Below, in pieces: positions 1 through 8,668 of a stretch of 64,000 bases of DNA. The notes under the pieces are model-generated. The model did not search any database, was not told the origin of the DNA, and saw only the letters and a list, made by a program, of their open reading frames with translations. The position numbers and the translations under genes were made by a program. Source of the stretch: Enterospora canceri (taxonomy: Eukaryota; Microsporidia; Enterocytozoonidae). Every line of letters begins with the position of its first letter. Positions within the stretch are counted from its first letter, which is position 1. The DNA is taken from contig LWDP01000005.1 in NCBI GenBank assembly GCA_002087915.1, forward strand, positions 49,266 through 113,265. Direction: 5' to 3'.

Positions 1-9
1 CTCCAAACA

Positions 10-882
10 ATGGATTCCATGGATGTCATCTACAAGAAGCCGCTTATCCTGGTCTTCAGTCACCTTTGTACTGCAATGGAATACACCATCGACCTGTTTG
101 AGAGCAACTATGCTCCAATTGTCTCTGATACTGCGACTGGTGAGAACTACGCCATGTCATTTCTGATTGGAAGTGCAATTGTGGCCCTGCCAGTTGCTGG
201 CTCCAAGAACAGGTGGGTTGCGACACTCTCCCTGCTCTGCTGCCTGGTCTTCTCTGTCCAAGAGAAGATCAAGACGGTGATTCTGGTTGCATCAACCAGA
301 GACTACGTGTTTCTCAAGGGCACCTCTGACATGTTGCAGCAGTTCAGCAGGCCACAGCTCTTCGTTGTGTCCATCGTGATTGCAGCAGTCGTCAACTACT
401 TCTTCACGCAGCTGATGTATTTCATCGTATTTATCTTCTACGTCTCAGCCGTATTTGCTGCCTCCATGAAGTACAAGAACGAGTTGAATGAGATTGTTTC
501 AAATGCCCCTGATGACGTACACGGTGTGATCAGATTCCTCCACAATCCACTTGTTGCCATCTGCATCCTCTACGTCGTCTACTACTTCATCAGGAACATC
601 GTGGTCGCATTGCTCTTTGCTGTTCTGGGAACAATGATGGTTGGGATGATGGTTGAAATTGTTGCTGGATCTGGGCGGAGACAGGTGCACGAAATGTTTC
701 TTGATTTGAAGAGAGGGGTGGTTTCAGACTACTCCGCCCTGGGGGTGCTTCTGGGCGTATCCGTCTTCTTCGTCACTTTGCAGTACAATTTGTGGGGCAC
801 CCTGATGAGGAGACTCACCAGAAAGAGGCAGAAGAAGATGCTCTTCACTGATCCATATGGAAAGGAGATGTTTGTGATGTGA
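10..882 (+). CDS. Multi-pass membrane protein, function unknown
   Basis: A 290-residue protein with several long hydrophobic stretches, at roughly residues 47-62, 70-82, 117-150, 180-215 and 240-260, separated by short charged loops. It ends in a basic tail (RRLTRKRQKK) that probably faces the cytosol. I recognise no family signature. The ATG at 10 is only nine bases into the window and the frame is open to the left edge, so the true start could be outside; a second in-frame ATG lies at 19. It converges on the LRR gene to its right, with 44 bases between the stops. A polytopic membrane protein is seen; any transport or ER role would be guesswork. Confidence 0.75.
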   Translation: MDSMDVIYKKPLILVFSHLCTAMEYTIDLFESNYAPIVSDTATGENYAMSFLIGSAIVALPVAGSKNRWVATLSLLCCLVFSVQEKIKTVILVASTRDYVFLKGTSDMLQQFSRPQLFVVSIVIAAVVNYFFTQLMYFIVFIFYVSAVFAASMKYKNELNEIVSNAPDDVHGVIRFLHNPLVAICILYVVYYFIRNIVVALLFAVLGTMMVGMMVEIVAGSGRRQVHEMFLDLKRGVVSDYSALGVLLGVSVFFVTLQYNLWGTLMRRLTRKRQKKMLFTDPYGKEMFVM

Positions 883-926
883 TTACTGATCTGATTACCA
901 ATCTGATTAATCTGTAAATAAATGAT

Positions 927-2150
927 CTATATTTGCATATTCTTCTGCGTATTGAATAGCGTGAAGCACGTCTTGGAGCAGAGACTCGTTTCGACTACAA
1001 ACCTGGATTCTGGCTCAAAGTAGCTTTCAAGGTAGACCTTGTGGGGGTCTACGACAAAGTGCTTTTTGCAGGCGTCGCAGACAGTGAGCTTCTTTTGAAG
1101 GCGGACGAGCCACGGGTCGGTTGGGACGGTGTTTTCGAGTCGGATCATTTTGGTGAAGCAGATTTCGACCAGCGACTGCGAGGCTGGGACTGAAGGCGGC
1201 AGGCAGGCGAATGGGTTTCCTGAGAGTCGGACGGACGTGCTGGTCGAAAACATTTTGAACAACTTGTACGGGACAAACTGGAGCTGGTTCTCGCTGACGT
1301 CGAGGAGGCTGATTGCAGAGCACTTCGTGGCCTTCAGGCGCTGCGAATCAACCAGTTTGATCCCGTTGCTTCGCAGATTCAGGTATCGGAGAGTGGGGCT
1401 GGAGAGTGCGGCGTAGGGGAACTCGTCGATCTGGTTCTCAGAGAAGTCGAGCTTCTCGATCACGGCCAGCCCAAAGACCGACCTGTCAATTCGAACAATT
1501 CGGTTCTTGAAGACGGGGAAGATCCTCAGCTTGTTCAGGTTGCACACGTTCGGCAGCTCCTCGATCTCGTTCATTCCAAGTCCGAGCTCCTCCAAGTTGC
1601 ATAAGTTGTTTATGCTTCTTGGAATTTGTTTGATTTTGTTGTTGCTCAGGTTCAGCCAGTTCAAGTTGCGCAATTCAGTCAGCTCCTCAGGTATCTCGCT
1701 GATGCTGTTGTTGCTCAGGTCGATTTTGACCAGATTCACCAAGAACCTGATTTTGGGCGGGATGCAGCGGATGCTGTTGGAGAAGAGGCCGAACTTGCGC
1801 AGGTTGAGCAGGCGGAAGACGCAGTCCGGGATCTCCTCAAAGTGGTTGTCGGAGAGGCCGAGGCCGGTGACGCGAGTCAGGCGGCCGAACTCAGGCGGCA
1901 GGTCTCTGAGTCTGTTTCGGGTGAAATCCATCCAGTTGATGCTCTGGCACTCTCCGATGCTCGAGTGGACTCGCTCAAGGCGGTTGTCGTTCAGCGCCAG
2001 CCTGTTCAGCTTCGAGAATCTCGCAATATTCTCATCAATTACCCGAATTCTGTTATCACTCAGAATCAGCCAGTTGACATTCTCGTCAATCTGGTCGTAT
2101 GGGACTGTCGTGTATCTCCTCTTGGACAGATCCAGACTTGTCACGTGCAT
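927..2150 (-). CDS. Leucine-rich-repeat protein with C-terminal Cys motif
   Basis: The 407-residue protein carries about a dozen 23-residue leucine-rich repeats from residue 20 to about 310, of the LxxLxLSxNxIxxIPxx type typical of intracellular SHOC2/Ras-suppressor-like LRR proteins. A short C-terminal segment follows with CDACKKHF at about residue 358 and LCSKTC at about 393, a possible zinc-binding pair. There is no signal peptide and no transmembrane segment, so it is probably a cytosolic or nuclear interaction scaffold. It is transcribed away from the neighbouring LRR gene at 2272, which has the same layout. GGG lies immediately before the ATG on the coding strand. The partner is unknown. 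Confidence 0.85.
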   Translation of the reverse strand: MHVTSLDLSKRRYTTVPYDQIDENVNWLILSDNRIRVIDENIARFSKLNRLALNDNRLERVHSSIGECQSINWMDFTRNRLRDLPPEFGRLTRVTGLGLSDNHFEEIPDCVFRLLNLRKFGLFSNSIRCIPPKIRFLVNLVKIDLSNNSISEIPEELTELRNLNWLNLSNNKIKQIPRSINNLCNLEELGLGMNEIEELPNVCNLNKLRIFPVFKNRIVRIDRSVFGLAVIEKLDFSENQIDEFPYAALSSPTLRYLNLRSNGIKLVDSQRLKATKCSAISLLDVSENQLQFVPYKLFKMFSTSTSVRLSGNPFACLPPSVPASQSLVEICFTKMIRLENTVPTDPWLVRLQKKLTVCDACKKHFVVDPHKVYLESYFEPESRFVVETSLCSKTCFTLFNTQKNMQI

Positions 2151-2263
2151 CCCAGTGCAACAGTCGCATTTTTATCTGTTTGTTTCATAAGCGTAAATAG
2201 ACTTGACACGCGCATAATTCACCAATACCCCTTTGTTTCAGGGACATAAAATCAAGGGGCAGA

Positions 2264-2266
2264 CCC
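2264..2266 (+). promoter_or_regulatory. CCC start signal of the second LRR gene
   Basis: CCC lies five bases before the ATG at 2272. The open frame reaches further up to a TTG at 2233, but the CCC-plus-ATG arrangement seen throughout the window favours 2272. Confidence 0.55.
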
Positions 2267-2271
2267 AGCTA

Positions 2272-3594
2272 ATGGTTGATAAGGAAATGGAGATAGCAAA
2301 GAGCAACCGAAACATGCCGGCGTTCTATCGGTCGTACAACTTGGAAGACCATCTCTTCTCGTACGACCTGAAAATTGCCCAGGCTGACAAGAAGTTGAAG
2401 CTGGATCTCCACCTGGAGCTGTTCAGCAACAACTTCCGCTACTTCATTGAGAAGAAGCCACTTGAGGAAATCAGCTTCAGGAGACTCGAGAAGCTTCGGG
2501 AGAAGACAGACAGGTTCTACCACATGATGAAGAATGTCCAGAGTGACTCACAGACGTGTGAGGTCACTGTGACAACAGGTGACCAGGAGAAGCATCTGTA
2601 CATGTGTAGACACTACATTTCGAGTCTGAATGAGAATATTGGGCTACTGCAACAGACTCAGGTGCTTCAGGCCTGCTGCAACTACATCACCAGAATTCCA
2701 TTTTCAATCAAACACCTGAGACACCTGAAAATGCTCATTTTGTCAAGAAACAGAATAAGGGAGCTACCAGAGGAATTGGGCTGCTGCAAGTCACTGAGGG
2801 AGCTTGATCTGTCCAACAATCTGCTCGAATCTCTTCCAAATTCAATTGCATCACTTAAGGCCTTATCTATTATGAATTTGTCAAATAACAGACTCAGGAT
2901 ACTGAATCGTGCAGTTGGGAAGTTACAGAGTCTCAAGAACATCCATTTGGATAGCAACCGTCTGACTCATCTGCCACTGGAGCTGCTAAAGCTGCCATTT
3001 TTGTCGAATCTTCTGACAGACAACAATCCAATTGCAGAATACACCGAGTCGTCCATCAGGCAGATTGGAACGCATTCGATGCTCGAAGAATGCGCCCGAC
3101 ACGTTGTACGGAACAACAAGCGGATACCACGGAATTTTTCCAAAAATCTCGTAAATTTCATGCTTGGTGTCAAAGAGTGCTCGTTCTGCGGCGGCCCTTA
3201 TTTTGAGCACTACTTTGAAATAGAGGCCATGCAGGAATTCGACAACAAATACTACACGGTGCAGTATACGCTCTGCTCCAGGCACTACGAAAACCACTCA
3301 GAGCGACTTCCAACGCTATTCGCATCCACTCACGGCAGCACAATACCAAACAAGCTCCTTGAGAACAACATGCCTGCAGTAACTGAGATATTCGAGCCAT
3401 TCTGCCACTCAGAGGAGCTGCTTCAGCGAATCAAAGACAGGTTCGATGACGCAGACGACAGAATGCCATTGATCTGCCTCTCTCTCTACAACTCGCACTT
3501 CTTCAAGCAGTTTGTTCTGGAAAAGAAGAGATGCACTGCTCTTCATAAGACCAAATCCAGGCACCAGAGAGGAGAGAAGCCAGACCACCAATAA
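2272..3594 (+). CDS. Leucine-rich-repeat protein with C-terminal Cys motif (second copy)
   Basis: From the ATG at 2272 the protein has 440 residues. An alpha-helical, charged N-terminal part (1-110) is followed by five to six leucine-rich repeats (about 120-250, for example LRELDLSNNLLESLP). The C-terminal module has CSFCGGPYFEHYF at about residue 300 and YTLCSRHYENH at about 330, followed by a further 100 residues. The CxxC plus LCSxxx pair mirrors the divergent LRR gene at 927-2150, so the two are probably ancient paralogues. The TAA stop lies within an AATAAA hexamer. The frame extends to a TTG at 2233 without an ATG, so I prefer 2272. Function unknown, probably a protein-binding scaffold. 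Confidence 0.82.
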   Translation: MVDKEMEIAKSNRNMPAFYRSYNLEDHLFSYDLKIAQADKKLKLDLHLELFSNNFRYFIEKKPLEEISFRRLEKLREKTDRFYHMMKNVQSDSQTCEVTVTTGDQEKHLYMCRHYISSLNENIGLLQQTQVLQACCNYITRIPFSIKHLRHLKMLILSRNRIRELPEELGCCKSLRELDLSNNLLESLPNSIASLKALSIMNLSNNRLRILNRAVGKLQSLKNIHLDSNRLTHLPLELLKLPFLSNLLTDNNPIAEYTESSIRQIGTHSMLEECARHVVRNNKRIPRNFSKNLVNFMLGVKECSFCGGPYFEHYFEIEAMQEFDNKYYTVQYTLCSRHYENHSERLPTLFASTHGSTIPNKLLENNMPAVTEIFEPFCHSEELLQRIKDRFDDADDRMPLICLSLYNSHFFKQFVLEKKRCTALHKTKSRHQRGEKPDHQ

Positions 3595-3601
3595 ACAGTA
3601 A

Positions 3602-5068
3602 TCACAGCTCTTGTTCCTCCCATTCTTCTGATCCCTTGTTCTTTGCCTTTATTTCGTCAATTTTGTTCTGAATGGCCTCCTCTCTTTTCTCACTCTTTGA
3701 TTTCGTTAGCTCTTTTATCTTGTTTATGCTCCAGTCAGACTGCTCCAATTCAAACCTGTTCTCTTTCAGAAAGACAACAATCTGCTCAACGAGATTGAAA
3801 CAGTCTTCCTGGTACTCCTTGTCAGTCAATCTGGAGCAGAGAATGGGTAGCAGCTCAGAGGCAACCTTGGTCTTGTCAAATGCCTTGTAGTATTTCAGAA
3901 AGCAGTCGTAGACGTCTTTCTTGCACTTTTTGGCCAGCAGGAAGCTGAATAATGCCTTATAGAGTATTCTGGCATAATCCTTGTTTTCCTTCTTATTCTT
4001 CCTTAGGAATTCATATGATGCTGATTTGTTCACAATTGGAGACGTAACCAGGTGAAATGTGTCATTTTCAAGGAGTCTCTTGCAGACGTATTGTGTGGTG
4101 TCTATATCAAGCGGACAGGCTGTTATGGTGTGGATGAATATGGCAAATGACTTCTTGCTGAACTTCTTGTCGTACTTGAATATGAAATTGAGTGTCTCAA
4201 ACCGCAATGGCTTCTCTTTCACACGGATTCCCAATGCGATGTCACTGGCACACTCGTCCAACTTCTCTATCGATTCAATCGCCTGAAGCAGGTACAATCT
4301 CACGTTGTAATCAATTACGCGAAATAGCTGAATTTGGTTTTTCTTGAAGAGAGTCGAGTCAAAACACCTCAGAAAGTCAAGCACGTGCATCTTCTCGTCT
4401 TTTGGCGCATCTTCTGATAGAAATGCTACCAGTGCATTGAACACATTCAATTTCACCACAGCTGGCATCTTTTTCTTCTCTTGTTTTATGTCTTCCAAGT
4501 AGGCCTGTTTCTCTTCAAATTTCATCTGAACAAACATGCTGAAGAAAGTCTCCAGTTTCACGAATATTTCGTAGTCTCCGATCTGATCCAGGTCTGTTTT
4601 CAACTCAGTCTTGCATAGTCTGGCTAAATCATTAAGGTCGTCTGGTTCATCTTGCACCGTGTTTAGGTTTATTACGTCACAGATAACTGGATTCCCTGCT
4701 TCATCTATGAAGAATGAGTCCAATGATAAGTCAGTGTGTGAGATGTGGATTCCATTCAAGTATTCTAACGCCTCCTTCATTTTATGAAACACGTAATTCT
4801 TGTATTCATATGTCAGTCCTACCATTTTTGAATATGGTACAACTCTCTTTGTGAATATGCTGTGGTTTGTTATTCTGTATATTGGAGGCAGAAATGTTTT
4901 ATCCTGTGCTTTTAGTTTGTGCAAGATGACTAATGTTTTCCCTGTGTTTATTCTTTCGTTGTGTGTTATTTTGGTACAGCTTCTACTGTTGTACGTGCTC
5001 TTGTATAGCTTGAACTTGAAGAAGACGTATTCCAGGAACTCCTTGGTCTTGAAAAAACTCGGAAACAT
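3602..5068 (-). CDS. SCY1-like pseudokinase (Cex1/SCYL1 type)
   Basis: A 488-residue protein. Around residue 108 it has a degenerate catalytic loop, HTDLSLDSF, where active kinases have HRDLKxxN, and then VICDVIN where DFG would stand. The glycine-rich loop and catalytic residues are missing, so it is a pseudokinase. The remainder is helical and HEAT-like and ends in a Lys/Glu-rich tail. That layout matches SCY1-like proteins: yeast Cex1 acts in tRNA export and SCYL1 in Golgi-ER traffic. It is short for the family (usually over 700 residues). The coding strand reads CCCTGAATG at the start, and its start is only 12 bases from the stop of the eIF2B epsilon gene. Subfamily assignment is inference. 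Confidence 0.65.
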   Translation of the reverse strand: MFPSFFKTKEFLEYVFFKFKLYKSTYNSRSCTKITHNERINTGKTLVILHKLKAQDKTFLPPIYRITNHSIFTKRVVPYSKMVGLTYEYKNYVFHKMKEALEYLNGIHISHTDLSLDSFFIDEAGNPVICDVINLNTVQDEPDDLNDLARLCKTELKTDLDQIGDYEIFVKLETFFSMFVQMKFEEKQAYLEDIKQEKKKMPAVVKLNVFNALVAFLSEDAPKDEKMHVLDFLRCFDSTLFKKNQIQLFRVIDYNVRLYLLQAIESIEKLDECASDIALGIRVKEKPLRFETLNFIFKYDKKFSKKSFAIFIHTITACPLDIDTTQYVCKRLLENDTFHLVTSPIVNKSASYEFLRKNKKENKDYARILYKALFSFLLAKKCKKDVYDCFLKYYKAFDKTKVASELLPILCSRLTDKEYQEDCFNLVEQIVVFLKENRFELEQSDWSINKIKELTKSKSEKREEAIQNKIDEIKAKNKGSEEWEEQEL

Positions 5069-5080
5069 TCAGGGTATATT

Positions 5081-6799
5081 CTACTTTATTTCTTCTTTTT
5101 CTTTTTCAGTCATATCTTTCAGGTATACTTTGAGAAGCGACTTCTTGATTGTTCTTGATGATTTGAGTAGATAGCAGTACGAATAGAACACGTTGTATTT
5201 GATGGATCCACTCAACTCCTCCTCTATGTTCTCCTGTAGAACATCCATGAAATACTTTTGCAAATCGATGTTTCCTGACAGTTCCTCTGTCAACAGGTAG
5301 AAGTAGTCTGCTGCATTGCAAACTAAGTCTTCCAAAACTGTCGTATTCTGCTTGGTCTTGTCCCGTCTCTTCTCCAACTCATCCAAAATTATTTCCACAA
5401 AAAACATCGCATATGCTTCCAGTACTTCATGTGGTGACGTATTCCAGTATATTTTGAAGAGTGTGATGTTCTTCTGTATCTCATCCAGCTCCACGTTGCC
5501 CTGTCTCATCGTCTTCTTCATGTAGTCTATGCATTCGTCAAAAAAGGTTTCCTTCTTCTCATCTTCGCTGTTTTCGCTTTCTGACTCAAATAGCTCGTCC
5601 TTGATGCTACAACAGTCCACTATTTCACCAGAAGTTAGTTCTATGTAGTATTCTTGTGCCTCCTTCTTGGATGCGATAGAAAACTTGTGTGACACATTCA
5701 TTCGCTCGAGCCTGTTCAACAGATTGTATACACTCCCATTCTTTTCGTTTTTGTACAGTTCCGTATGCTGGGATATGCGGTCGTTGTTCAGCAGCTTGTC
5801 CAGGTGCTTCTCCATTTCTTTACACAAATTTATGTAGTCCAATAGTGTTGTGATTTCCCTACTGTAATAATATTTCGTATCATCCAGCTGAAATAGGTTC
5901 TTTTCATAATTTAAGAGGTAGGCCAACTCATCGTTATCTAATTCAACAAGCTGCAACAACTCACCAAATCCACTCTCTTTCACCTTAACAATGTCTCTGG
6001 CCTCAGCTGTCCTGCCACCATTCTTCTTTTGGAATACAGTTAGTATTTCCTCATTTATGCAATATAACTTGTATTTTCCAAATGAAAACGTGCTTTTTAG
6101 CTCATCAATCAATTGCGTCATATCACGGGCATCTGCGAATTCATTAAATAACTGGCATAGTTCTGGTGTTGTGTAGAAGAAGCCTGGTCTGTTGCATTTT
6201 GCAGCCACGTCATTGACTCGTTTTGTGTTTTTGGATATTCCGAAGACTCTTCCTGTATCACTATGATCGTATATGAAGAATTCTGGGTCATTTGTGACTC
6301 TTTCGAATACCAGGAATGTGATGTGTGCTTCTCTATAGGCGTGGAAGTTTCTAATGTGTGCAATATTGAAGTTGCTGTACTGATTTGCCATCATAACCAG
6401 AAAGTTGTTTTGAATGTTGAATTCAAGTAGTGTTCTAAAGAACTGTCCGATATTATCCAGTAGATATTTCTTGTCTTTAACGTACGTGACTTCTCCAAAC
6501 TTAGTTGATAGCGCATCATTGCTTAGAAACGCAATACTCATCAGAATATCGAACTTGCTTTTAGTCACGTGCCGTATCACACTCCCAATTCTGTCTCCAA
6601 CTAGCACCACATTCTTGTAATTCTGTTCCAACAGATTCTGTAGAATGAAGTCTATCACTGGATCTTGTCCTATTGGAAACAGCGTTAGGTTGTCTGTTAC
6701 ATCGTACATATTCATTGGAATATATTTATCATCGTAATAATCACATAGTAAAAATACAAGATCATCTTTATATGCGAATTGTCTGGTGAATATTTCCAT
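5081..6799 (-). CDS. GCD6: Translation initiation factor eIF2B, epsilon subunit
   Basis: This is the catalytic guanine-nucleotide exchange subunit that recycles eIF2-GDP. The N-terminal nucleotidyltransferase-like domain is recognisable from LTLFPIGQDPVIDFILQNLL at about residues 38-57, matching the NRPLL-like segment of eIF2B epsilon. The C-terminal 170 residues are helical and resemble the W2/HEAT catalytic domain, preceded by an acidic stretch (FESESENSEDEKKE). At 572 residues it is shorter than yeast Gcd6 (about 710), and the central beta-helix is hard to see. The start is a textbook TTTTTAGCCCATG. eIF2 alpha and eIF2 beta are encoded elsewhere in this window. The loose conservation of the N-terminal domain lowers certainty slightly. 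Confidence 0.7.
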   Translation of the reverse strand: MEIFTRQFAYKDDLVFLLCDYYDDKYIPMNMYDVTDNLTLFPIGQDPVIDFILQNLLEQNYKNVVLVGDRIGSVIRHVTKSKFDILMSIAFLSNDALSTKFGEVTYVKDKKYLLDNIGQFFRTLLEFNIQNNFLVMMANQYSNFNIAHIRNFHAYREAHITFLVFERVTNDPEFFIYDHSDTGRVFGISKNTKRVNDVAAKCNRPGFFYTTPELCQLFNEFADARDMTQLIDELKSTFSFGKYKLYCINEEILTVFQKKNGGRTAEARDIVKVKESGFGELLQLVELDNDELAYLLNYEKNLFQLDDTKYYYSREITTLLDYINLCKEMEKHLDKLLNNDRISQHTELYKNEKNGSVYNLLNRLERMNVSHKFSIASKKEAQEYYIELTSGEIVDCCSIKDELFESESENSEDEKKETFFDECIDYMKKTMRQGNVELDEIQKNITLFKIYWNTSPHEVLEAYAMFFVEIILDELEKRRDKTKQNTTVLEDLVCNAADYFYLLTEELSGNIDLQKYFMDVLQENIEEELSGSIKYNVFYSYCYLLKSSRTIKKSLLKVYLKDMTEKEKEEIK

Positions 6800-7001
6800 G
6801 GGCTAAAAATAAAACACCCTAAAATACGGTAGTAAATTACTGACCAATCAATTGTAATGGATTTAACACGAGAAAAGGGATAAATGTGACTAAATTGAGC
6901 CGATAGTAGCTTACTATTGACTGGCGACCGCATTCAGAAGTATTTTGTGATGATTACTATTAATATTTCTAATTTGAGTTGGAAACTTCTTGTTCTCCTA
7001 T

Positions 7002-7178
7002 TTAGTTAACCAGAGAGAACTTCTCTATTTCACATTGCGTCTCCAGGTAAAAATCGTTACCCATAGAAAACAACTGTTTTGCAACATTTGACATCAACTT
7101 GTGCTTCTTCATCAGTCTCAACAGAACCCATTGGACTTTATAAATCTGGTTGAAATGTAAAATGGTGATCAGGCGAAA
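7002..7178 (-). pseudogene. Possible gene remnant or small ORF
   Basis: The minus-strand frame is open from 7178 down to a TAA at 7002-7004, about 58 codons. The only ATGs are well inside, the first at 7110-7112, giving 36 residues (MKKHKLMSNVAKQLF...). The conceptual peptide is protein-like (mixed charged, hydrophobic and aromatic residues), unlike the flanking AT-rich DNA. There is no CCC signal before the ATG and no family I recognise. It could be the 3' end of a decayed gene or chance. Confidence 0.2.
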
Positions 7179-7542
7179 TCAATTTCTTTGCACTTGTTTA
7201 TTTTCAAGGAATTAAAAAGTAGAGATATTAAACCATTGCGTAACGGTATCTCAGCACAATCAACCAGTCTAAAGCATCAACTTGATGCAAAACTACCCCA
7301 ACCAAAACAAGTGCAATTTACCTATATTAATTTGGTTTCACTTTTATCCCATTGCATATCACAACCGTCTGACAGTTTTACCTTCCCTTATCCTCGTTTT
7401 TCGCAAAATTTCCCCTATTCCCGCCTAACTAACCCCTTAATACGCAGTTGGAACGAATATGCAAAAATAGTTAGTTATCCACTATTGGCCGCATTCTCCA
7501 TTTTTTAATTTTCTGATGTCAATATCAATTCGTTTATTTTCA

Positions 7543-7545
7543 CCC
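7543..7545 (+). promoter_or_regulatory. CCC start signal of NDK
   Basis: CCC directly abuts the ATG at 7546. This selects the second in-frame ATG over the one at 7516 and gives the standard NDK N-terminus. Confidence 0.6.
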
Positions 7546-7992
7546 ATGGAACAGACTTTCGTGATGGTGAAACCGGAAGGTGTCAAAAGACGTCTGGTAG
7601 GTGAAATTATCAGTAGATTCGAGAAGAAGGGGCTCTATCTGGTCGCTAGTCGCGTGATGATCCCAGACAAAAAGTTGTTGGAACGGCACTACGCGGAGCA
7701 CGCCAAGAAGCCGTTCTTCAACGCCCTGGTCAAACACATGGCCTCTGGTGCCGTGGTTCCAATGGTCTTCGAAGGGAAAAATGCCATTAAAGTTGCACGT
7801 AAGATCATTGGGGCTACGTGTCCATTTGAGGCAGAATGCGGGACAATAAGAGGAGATTACGGTGCGTGCAAAGGCCTAAACATCGTACACGGATCAGACT
7901 CAGCCGAGAGCGCGGATAGGGAGATTTCGCTCTGGTTTGGTCTGCTTGAATCGATCGAGTACTTCTCCTACGACGTATATTACGATGAATAA
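7546..7992 (+). CDS. NDK1: Nucleoside diphosphate kinase
   Basis: Transfers the terminal phosphate between NTPs and NDPs through a phosphohistidine. The 148-residue protein is full length for the family. It starts MEQTFVMVKPEGV and carries the active-site segment GTIRGDYG followed by NIVHGSDS, where His is the phosphorylated residue. The C-terminus has the WFGLLESIEY segment in place of the usual WF-PEEL. The upstream ATG at 7516 would add ten residues that homologues lack. The TAA stop lies inside AATAAA. Microsporidia import host nucleotides, so an NDK to interconvert them fits the lifestyle. Confidence 0.95.
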   Translation: MEQTFVMVKPEGVKRRLVGEIISRFEKKGLYLVASRVMIPDKKLLERHYAEHAKKPFFNALVKHMASGAVVPMVFEGKNAIKVARKIIGATCPFEAECGTIRGDYGACKGLNIVHGSDSAESADREISLWFGLLESIEYFSYDVYYDE

Positions 7993-8028
7993 ATGGTCAA
8001 GCTCATTTATGCGCTGTATTTTTAGCCC

Positions 8029-8637
8029 ATGAGGGACTGTTCTGAGAGCGACTCGAGTTCGAGTGACTGCTACGTGCCAGTTGGCCTCTCGAAGCAGAGA
8101 TTGGATAGATTTGCAAGCACGAAGCCACAGACAGTGAATGTGCTGGTGAAGAAGGTGGCTGAAGATGGATTTGGTCAGCCACCAGTTCTGAGATACGAGC
8201 ATCTTCTGGCACGAGCAGAGGAGCATTTGAGAACGAATTCAAAGACAGCCAGAAAGAACATACGACTTGTAGTCACAAGACGAAATAAGAAGACACAGGT
8301 GAATGTGTGTGAGGTGGCATTGCAGCTAAACAGGCAGCCTGAACACCTCTCAAAGTACATTTTAAAGGGGCTGTTTACAGAAGGAACAATAAACAACAAT
8401 GGGGTACTGAACATAGACGGCAGATTCATCCAGAGCGAAATAGAGAACCTGATCAACGCCTTCATAAACGAGTATGTGAATTGCAAGTCATGTGAGTCGA
8501 TAGATAACACCGTGATAATAAAAAGCAACAGGCTCTTTTTTGTAAAATGCAACAAGTGCAATTCAGAGAGATGTGTTGGAAATGCAATAGACGGATTCCA
8601 CTTCAGCAAGCGAAGTGATATTGAAAAACCAATTTAG
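8029..8637 (+). CDS. SUI3: Translation initiation factor eIF2, beta subunit
   Basis: Part of the eIF2 ternary complex that delivers initiator tRNA. The 202-residue protein has the conserved core: VNVCEVALQLNRQPEHLSKY at about residues 92-111, the KYILKGLFTEGT helix-turn, and a C-terminal C4 zinc ribbon (CKSC ... CNKC, about residues 147-180). The N-terminal lysine blocks of yeast and human eIF2 beta are missing; only a Ser-rich stretch (SESDSSSSD) remains, so the protein is about 80-130 residues shorter than usual. The start is TTTTAGCCCATG, 36 bases after NDK. Confidence 0.92.
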   Translation: MRDCSESDSSSSDCYVPVGLSKQRLDRFASTKPQTVNVLVKKVAEDGFGQPPVLRYEHLLARAEEHLRTNSKTARKNIRLVVTRRNKKTQVNVCEVALQLNRQPEHLSKYILKGLFTEGTINNNGVLNIDGRFIQSEIENLINAFINEYVNCKSCESIDNTVIIKSNRLFFVKCNKCNSERCVGNAIDGFHFSKRSDIEKPI

Positions 8638-8668
8638 CAGAAATATCAAAATATTTTCAGGTTACACC

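Larger units (their letters stand above)
6800..7545. other. Long intergenic region
   Basis: About 745 bases between the divergent eIF2B epsilon and NDK genes, the longest gap between two genes in the window. It holds the upstream signal of both genes at its ends and a short open frame on the minus strand (separate entry). A plus-strand open frame at 7188-7508 has low-complexity composition and no start signal and is not accepted. No tRNA, snRNA or repeat array is apparent. Confidence 0.6.

Noticed and set aside
1507..2249. Two long plus-strand open frames opposite the first LRR gene
   Set aside because: They are the antisense of leucine-rich repeats, whose codons rarely give stops on the other strand. 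Composition is unnatural (Arg/Leu/Ser runs) and no start signal is present.
7188..7508. 106-codon plus-strand open frame upstream of NDK
   Set aside because: Lacks a CCC signal, is rich in Ser/Pro/Phe in line with AT-rich spacer, and shows no family likeness.
8175..8609. Minus-strand open frame opposite eIF2 beta
   Set aside because: Antisense of a well-conserved gene; no signal and no homology.
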